A stretch of DNA of 10,993 nucleotides, from NCBI GenBank assembly GCA_002368685.1, contig DFEN01000028.1, positions 1-10,993 on the forward strand, written 5' to 3'. Positions 7,878 through 10,993 of this stretch are shown here, one piece after another. A program made the position numbers and the translations under genes. Origin of the DNA: Lachnospiraceae bacterium UBA3801 (GTDB lineage Bacteria > Bacillota > Clostridia > Lachnospirales > Lachnospiraceae). Position 1 is the first letter of the stretch. Each line of letters opens with the position of its first letter. A model generated the notes under the pieces. That model ran no database searches and was not told the DNA's origin. It was given only the letters and a program-made list of their open reading frames with translations.

Positions 7878-8588
7878 CTATACCCCACCAAATCTTCTGT
7901 CTCTGCCATTATAGTAATCTATAGCCTTGCGAAGCGCCTCTTTATCAAAGTCTGGCCACAATGTATCGCAGAAATAGAATTCAGAATATGATATCTGCCA
8001 AGGAAGGAAGTTAGATATTCTGATCTCACCACTGGTTCTGATCAGAAGATCCGGATCAGGTATCCCTGCAGTATCAAGCTTGGAAGATATATACTCCTCT
8101 GTTATATCCTCGCTACTGATAGCTCCTGCCTTCACCTCATCAGCTATCTTACGAACCGCTCTGGTTATCTCATCTCGACCGCCATAATTAATAGCCACAT
8201 TAAACTGTATACCAGTATTATCCTTCGTGGCTTCTTCGAGTCTATTCATCGCTTCTATGATATCCTTATCAAGTCTGGATCTCTCACCGATTATACGAAC
8301 ACGCATGTTGTTCTTCTCAGCTTTATCAATTGACTTCTTAAGGAAATCTCTAAGGATGGTCATTATTCCTGTAACCTCTTCTACAGAGCGTTTCCAGTTT
8401 TCAGTAGAAAATGCATAAACCGTCAGATACTTGATTCCAAGGTCCCATGCATCCTCAATGACCCTCTCTAGATTGTCTGCCCCGACCTTATGGCCATAGT
8501 TTCTAGGCATATGCTTACTCTTAGCCCATCTTCCATTACCATCCAGGATGATGGCAACGTGTTGTGGGATTTTATAATCGTCGTTCAT
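7878..8588 (-). CDS. uppS: Undecaprenyl diphosphate synthase (cis-prenyltransferase)
   Basis: Adds isopentenyl units to farnesyl diphosphate to give C55 undecaprenyl diphosphate, the lipid carrier for peptidoglycan and surface glycans. 236 residues, typical length. Motifs in order: HVAIILDGNGRWA (10-22) with catalytic Asp16, the RNYGHKVGADNL substrate loop (29-40), FSTENWKR (60-67), INYGGRDEI (133-141), and DPDLLIRTSGE followed by RISNFLPWQ (178-198), with the diphosphate-binding Arg184, Arg190 and Ser192. The usual RTGGE is RTSGE here, a common variant. The ATG at 8588 has AAAGGG 5 bases upstream, itself three bases from a repeat copy. It sits after frr and overlaps the cdsA regulatory region, in classical order. 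Confidence 0.97.
   Translation of the reverse strand: MNDDYKIPQHVAIILDGNGRWAKSKHMPRNYGHKVGADNLERVIEDAWDLGIKYLTVYAFSTENWKRSVEEVTGIMTILRDFLKKSIDKAEKNNMRVRIIGERSRLDKDIIEAMNRLEEATKDNTGIQFNVAINYGGRDEITRAVRKIADEVKAGAISSEDITEEYISSKLDTAGIPDPDLLIRTSGEIRISNFLPWQISYSEFYFCDTLWPDFDKEALRKAIDYYNGRDRRFGGV
7883..7889 (-). promoter_or_regulatory. Ribosome binding site deciding the cdsA start
   Basis: GGTGGGG on the minus strand lies 6 bases before the ATG at 7876. It overlaps the last codons of uppS, so cdsA translation is probably coupled to uppS termination. The alternative ATG at 7909 has ATTACTATA in front of it and no purine-rich site. Confidence 0.6.
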
Positions 8589-8602
8589 ATTTTCCCTTTA
8601 TA

Positions 8603-8656
8603 AGATCCTTCACTTCGTTCAGGATGACATTTAAATTATTATTGTTCAGAATGACA
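8603..8656 (-). repeat. Interspersed repeat copy B (full) and partial copy D in tandem, upstream of uppS
   Basis: On the minus strand, the full copy (8629-8603) runs from TGTCATCCTGAACG to GTGAAGGATCT. Its ends ATCCT and AGGAT pair, with an inner AC/GT pair around a TTC-type loop. Just before it lies a partial copy (8656-8644), TGTCATTCTGAAC. Both are preceded by the same TTAAA, so the unit seems to include that flank. The full copy ends three bases before the uppS ribosome site. The partial copy begins 5 bases after the frr stop. Together they fill most of the 73-base frr-uppS gap. Confidence 0.72.
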
Positions 8657-8661
8657 TTTAA

Positions 8662-9204
8662 CTATACTGTAAGGATTTCCTTAGTCTTAGCATCTACAAG
8701 CTTATCAATCTCAGCGATAAACTTGTCTGTAGCTTTCTGGATATCTTCTTCCTCTCCAGCAAGCTCATCATCAGAAAGCTCTCCTGCCTTGTTCTGCTTC
8801 TTAACAGCATCGTTTGCATCACGTCTGGCGTTACGAACTACAACCTTTGTGTCCTCGCCCTTCTTCTTGATATCCTTAGCGAGTTCCTTACGTCTCTCCT
8901 CTGTAAGCTCAGGGAAGTTAATAATAACGCTCTTTCCGTCATTATTTGGTGTTACACCAAGGTCTGATATCTGAATAGCCTTCTCTATCTCCTTAACCAT
9001 AGAAGCCTCCCATGGTGTGATCATAAGAGTTCTAGCTTCAGGTACAGTAACGTTAGCTACGCTCTGAAGATTTGTTGGTGTACCGTAGTACTCTACTGTA
9101 AGCTTATCAAGTATGTGTGGATTGGCACGTCCAGCTCTTATTGTAGCGTAATCTGCTACCAGGTTATCAATTGCCTTCTGCATTTTCTCTTCATATGGTG
9201 TCAT
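8662..9204 (-). CDS. frr: Ribosome recycling factor
   Basis: Cytoplasmic factor that, with EF-G, splits the post-termination ribosome. 180 residues, a few shorter than the common 185, with the difference at the N-terminus (MTPYEEKMQKAIDNL in place of a longer lead). Family motifs are clear: TIRAGRANPHILDKL (21-35), VEYYGTPTNLQ, LMITPWE, LGVTPNNDGKSVIINFPELT (82-101), the EERRKELAK helix and VRNARRDAND. Charge-rich helices fit the three-helix stalk of the L-shaped protein. The start at 9204 is supported by GGAGGA (9212-9217) 7 bases upstream, the strongest ribosome site in the window. It lies between pyrH and uppS in the usual order, with gaps of 85 and 73 bases that both hold repeat copies. 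Confidence 0.97.
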   Translation of the reverse strand: MTPYEEKMQKAIDNLVADYATIRAGRANPHILDKLTVEYYGTPTNLQSVANVTVPEARTLMITPWEASMVKEIEKAIQISDLGVTPNNDGKSVIINFPELTEERRKELAKDIKKKGEDTKVVVRNARRDANDAVKKQNKAGELSDDELAGEEEDIQKATDKFIAEIDKLVDAKTKEILTV

Positions 9205-9240
9205 TGTTGTATCCTCCGATAATTATATTTGTTATTAAAT

Positions 9241-9265
9241 ATTCCTCGCTACGCTCAGAATGACA
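9241..9265 (-). repeat. Interspersed repeat copy C in the pyrH-frr gap
   Basis: Minus-strand 9265-9241 runs TGTCATTCTGAGCG then TAGCGAGGAAT. It differs from copies A and B at the outer stem, where ATTC pairs with GAAT instead of ATCCT with AGGAT. The paired change keeps the ability to fold, which suggests the structure matters. It lies 27 bases after the pyrH-side end of the gap and 36 bases before the frr start, without a T-run. Confidence 0.68.
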
Positions 9266-9289
9266 TTTATTTCACTTTATCTAACTTTT

Positions 9290-9991
9290 TTATACAGTTA
9301 CAAGAGTACCTATCTTCTCTCCATTAACTGCCTTTACTATTGAGTCTTCCTCGTTGAGACCAAAGAGGAGCATTGGCATCTTGTTCTCCATAGCGAGAAC
9401 CGCTGATGCAAGGTCTATAACTCCAAGCTTCTGATCGACGATGTCGGACATCTTCATTGTGTCATATTTCTTAGCATTAGGATTGAGCTTAGGATCGCTG
9501 TCATATACTCCATCTATTGCCTTAGCTGAAAGTATAGCGTCGCACTCAACCTCTATTGCTCTAAGTACTGCAGCCATATCTGTTGAGAAGTAAGGATGTC
9601 CTGTTCCGCCAGCGAAGAATACAACCTCGCCTGCTTCCATAGCTTCTATGGCATTTGCCCTAACAAAACCTTCTGTTACATCTCCTATCGCATAAGGAGA
9701 AGTAACTCTGCACTTCATTCCTTCTCTGCGAAATGCATCTGCAGTATATATACAATTCATAACGGTAGCCAGCATCCCTATCTGGTCAGCCTTAACTCTA
9801 TCCATTCCTTCAGAGCTTCTACCTCTCCAGAAGTTTCCACCACCTATTACGATGCATACCTGTATTCCTTTATCTACGATTTTCTTAACTTCCTTGGCAA
9901 CTCTCATTACTTCCTGCTCTGAAAATCCGTGATGTGCTTCTCCTGCAAGGGCTTCGCCACTAAGTTTTAGTAGTATTCTGTTAAATTCCAT
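9290..9991 (-). CDS. pyrH: Uridylate kinase (UMP kinase)
   Basis: Phosphorylates UMP to UDP, feeding RNA, UDP-sugar and peptidoglycan precursor supply; bacterial type, hexameric, amino-acid-kinase fold. 233 residues, normal length. Seen motifs: LLKLSGEAL (7-15) with Lys9 for phosphate binding, VIGGGNFWRGR (48-58), KADQIGMLATVMN (67-79), FFAGGTGHPYFSTD (125-138), and KAIDGVYDSDPK (157-168). The family more often has GNxxRG and GTGNPFFTTD; these variants keep all key positions. The ATG at 9991 has AAGGAGA (9996-10002) upstream. Usually tsf precedes pyrH; here the gene before it, 89 bases away, is a bactofilin. Confidence 0.97.
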   Translation of the reverse strand: MEFNRILLKLSGEALAGEAHHGFSEQEVMRVAKEVKKIVDKGIQVCIVIGGGNFWRGRSSEGMDRVKADQIGMLATVMNCIYTADAFRREGMKCRVTSPYAIGDVTEGFVRANAIEAMEAGEVVFFAGGTGHPYFSTDMAAVLRAIEVECDAILSAKAIDGVYDSDPKLNPNAKKYDTMKMSDIVDQKLGVIDLASAVLAMENKMPMLLFGLNEEDSIVKAVNGEKIGTLVTV

Positions 9992-10029
9992 GTTGTCTCC
10001 TTTTTATAGATTTTTTTGTATCATTCATA

Positions 10030-10080
10030 CTATGCATACAGGTCTTCAAAGAAGTTCTGATTCTGCTTCTCAGGATATAT
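10030..10080 (-). other. Open frame continuing past the bactofilin stop codon (possible lost or read-through tail)
   Basis: After the TAA at 10083-10081 the same frame stays open for 16 sense codons, reading IYPEKQNQNFFEDLYA, then ends with TAG at 10032-10030. The stretch looks protein-like and contains NQNFFED, echoing NQYFEE just before the stop. It could be a former C-terminal tail cut off by a nonsense change, a read-through extension, or chance. It is not called as a gene: no start codon or ribosome site precedes it. Confidence 0.4.
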
Positions 10081-10122
10081 TTAACCATCTAGGTTTTGAA
10101 TGCCCTCTTCGAAGTACTGATT
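10042..10122 (-). repeat. Imperfect direct repeat flanking the bactofilin stop codon
   Basis: The segment 10122-10105 on the minus strand reads AATCAGTACTTCGAAGAG, and 10062-10042 reads AATCAGAACTTC, TTT, GAAGAC. Sixteen of 18 bases match with a 3-base insertion. The copies are 60-63 bases apart and in the same reading frame, one before and one after the TAA stop. Confidence 0.65.
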
Positions 10123-10947
10123 AATGTCTACGCTTGCATATACCTGCTGGCACATACCTTCCACAACAGCACCGCTACTGATCTGTACTGACTTAGACTT
10201 AATGTTACCAACTATTACTGCTGTAGAACCAATCTCTACATCACCTGTTATATCTATATCTCCCTTAATAGCCCCAGATATAACAGCTGACTCAGCTTTT
10301 ATATTACCAATCAGAACTGATCCGGCACTTACTCTTAGATGTCCTGATAATGTAATCTCACCTTCTATATGAGCATTCTCTGTATAGAGATCGCCAGAGT
10401 CAATGTCGCCATTTACTCTTCCACCAACAACCAGCTTGCCTGTACACTTGATATTTCCGTCGACTCTTCCAAGCATTTCGATATCGCCGTCTACATCGAT
10501 ATCACCACTGATTCCGGTGCCTTTAGTGATATATGTTGTATTCTCACTAAGTCCTGTGAGTTCCTCATCTCCTCTTATCTCATGCTCTAAGCTGCTCATT
10601 TGGACCTCCTTAGCAGTCTTGCTAGTTGCTTTCTTCTCAGTCTTCTTCTCAATATCTTTTGATTCTGTCTTATCTGCAGAAGATATGCTGTTTTCATCAA
10701 TAACATCTGATTCTTCACTAGATTCAGATGTTTCAGTTTCAGAGTTTTCAGATTCAGAAGCTCCAGATTCAGAAGCCTCCTCAGACTCAAGTTCCTGTAT
10801 TTCTTCTTCTATATCCTTATCAACCTGCTTCTTGAGGGCATCCGCAGATACTTCACCGGATACTTCTATTTCTTCTTCCTGTGAACTTGTATCTATACTT
10901 TTTACAGCCTCCGCAAAGCTCTTGCGATACTTCTTTTTTGAACCCAT
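10081..10947 (-). CDS. Bactofilin (polymer-forming cytoskeletal protein)
   Basis: 288 residues. The C-terminal half (about 141-268) is a bactofilin domain: repeated short beta-strand units with glycines, such as GDIDVDGDIEMLGRVDGNI and GAIKGDIDITGDVEIGSTAV, predicted to fold as a right-handed beta-helix that polymerises without nucleotide. Bactofilins act at the inner face of the membrane in cell shape, stalk or wall-synthesis localisation. The N-terminus is basic (MGSKKKYRKS), then comes a long acidic Ser/Glu-rich disordered region (about 46-100) and a Lys-rich patch (100-113). Such a long linker is unusual for this small family. The ATG at 10947 has GAGGG about 8 bases upstream. Its place ahead of pyrH and the wall-lipid genes suggests co-expression with envelope synthesis. 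No M23 peptidase partner is visible, but the window ends 46 bases upstream. Confidence 0.92.
   Translation of the reverse strand: MGSKKKYRKSFAEAVKSIDTSSQEEEIEVSGEVSADALKKQVDKDIEEEIQELESEEASESGASESENSETETSESSEESDVIDENSISSADKTESKDIEKKTEKKATSKTAKEVQMSSLEHEIRGDEELTGLSENTTYITKGTGISGDIDVDGDIEMLGRVDGNIKCTGKLVVGGRVNGDIDSGDLYTENAHIEGEITLSGHLRVSAGSVLIGNIKAESAVISGAIKGDIDITGDVEIGSTAVIVGNIKSKSVQISSGAVVEGMCQQVYASVDINQYFEEGIQNLDG
10750..10780 (-). repeat. Tandem repeat in the Ser/Glu linker of the bactofilin
   Basis: On the plus strand AGATTCAGAAGCTCC (10750-10764) is followed at once by AGATTCAGAAGCCTCC (10765-10780). It encodes ASESG-ASESE within residues 56-68, and looser TTCAGA-type units continue down to about 10700. 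Such repeats can change copy number by slippage, so linker length may vary between strains. Confidence 0.6.
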
Positions 10948-10950
10948 AGA

Positions 10951-10992
10951 TTATCCCTCTTTCAAAGTTTCGTTCGGAGCATCGATTTGTTT
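10951..10992 (-). CDS. Possible last codons of an upstream gene
   Basis: In one frame the minus strand is open from the window edge for 13 codons, KQIDAPNETLKEG, then TAA at 10953-10951, three bases before the bactofilin ATG. The bactofilin ribosome site GAGGG would lie in its last codons, a common arrangement in coupled operon genes. The stretch is too short to exclude chance (a second frame is also open here) and too short to name. Confidence 0.3.
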   Translation of the reverse strand, partial: KQIDAPNETLKEG

Positions 10993-10993
10993 C

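Noticed and set aside
7877..7909. Longer cdsA start at 7909 overlapping uppS by 32 bases
   Set aside because: No ribosome site, a polar leader unlike the family, and a better ATG with GGTGGGG at 7876.
8564..8974. Plus-strand open frame of 136 codons antisense to frr
   Set aside because: Ser/Phe-rich translation of the reverse of frr and of the repeat region, with no motif and no ribosome site.
9205..9289. Intrinsic terminator between pyrH and frr at the repeat hairpin
   Set aside because: The stem is weak and no T-run follows on the minus strand; the downstream genes are expected to be co-transcribed.
9992..10029. Possible promoter before pyrH (TTGAAG with TATGAA or TGATAC downstream)
   Set aside because: Spacings of 14 or 20 bases do not fit a sigma-A promoter, so it is not called.

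Overview
The window looks like a chromosomal stretch from a low-GC Firmicute, most likely a clostridium of the Lachnospiraceae. That assignment rests on the order pyrH-frr-uppS-cdsA-dxr-rseP-ispG, on AGGAG-type ribosome binding sites, and on the general look of the proteins; I could not run a database search. Every gene I can support lies on the minus strand, so transcription runs from high to low coordinates. No tRNA, rRNA, CRISPR array, insertion sequence or convincing terminator was found, and gaps between genes are 1 to 89 bases, so the window reads as one long operon or part of one.

In transcription order: a bactofilin (10081-10947), UMP kinase pyrH, ribosome recycling factor frr, undecaprenyl diphosphate synthase uppS, CDP-diglyceride synthase cdsA, then three genes foreign to this order (2721-7040), then dxr, the site-2 protease rseP, and the first 136 codons of ispG, cut by the window edge. 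The core genes form a known partnership: dxr and ispG make isoprenoid precursors by the MEP pathway, UppS turns them into the undecaprenyl carrier for cell-wall and surface-glycan synthesis, CdsA supplies CDP-diacylglycerol for phospholipids, and RseP is an intramembrane protease. PyrH and Frr are the usual upstream companions.

The unusual part is the three-gene cassette between cdsA and dxr. It encodes an acetolactate-synthase-like thiamine diphosphate enzyme, an extended short-chain dehydrogenase of the sugar epimerase/dehydratase type, and a two-domain protein joining an HMG-CoA-lyase-like aldolase barrel to a C-terminal domain that resembles DUF115 or sialyltransferase-like Rossmann domains. 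Enzymes of these three types are often found in capsule or surface-polysaccharide loci. The best reading is a small pathway that makes or attaches a carbon-branched or acyl-modified sugar-like group, placed in the operon that makes its lipid carrier. Product and acceptor cannot be read from the sequence. Parts of the cassette, above all the 3' half of the aldolase gene, are clearly more AT-rich than the flanking genes.

Other points of note: (1) a short interspersed repeat (TGTCATYCTGA, then a variable middle, then AAGGATCT or GAGGAAT) lies in the leaders of ispG, uppS and frr but not at cassette junctions; (2) the bactofilin frame stays open for 16 sense codons past its stop, and that stretch carries a second in-frame copy of a roughly 20-base segment found just before the stop; (3) the bactofilin has a long acidic Ser/Glu linker with a tandem DNA repeat.
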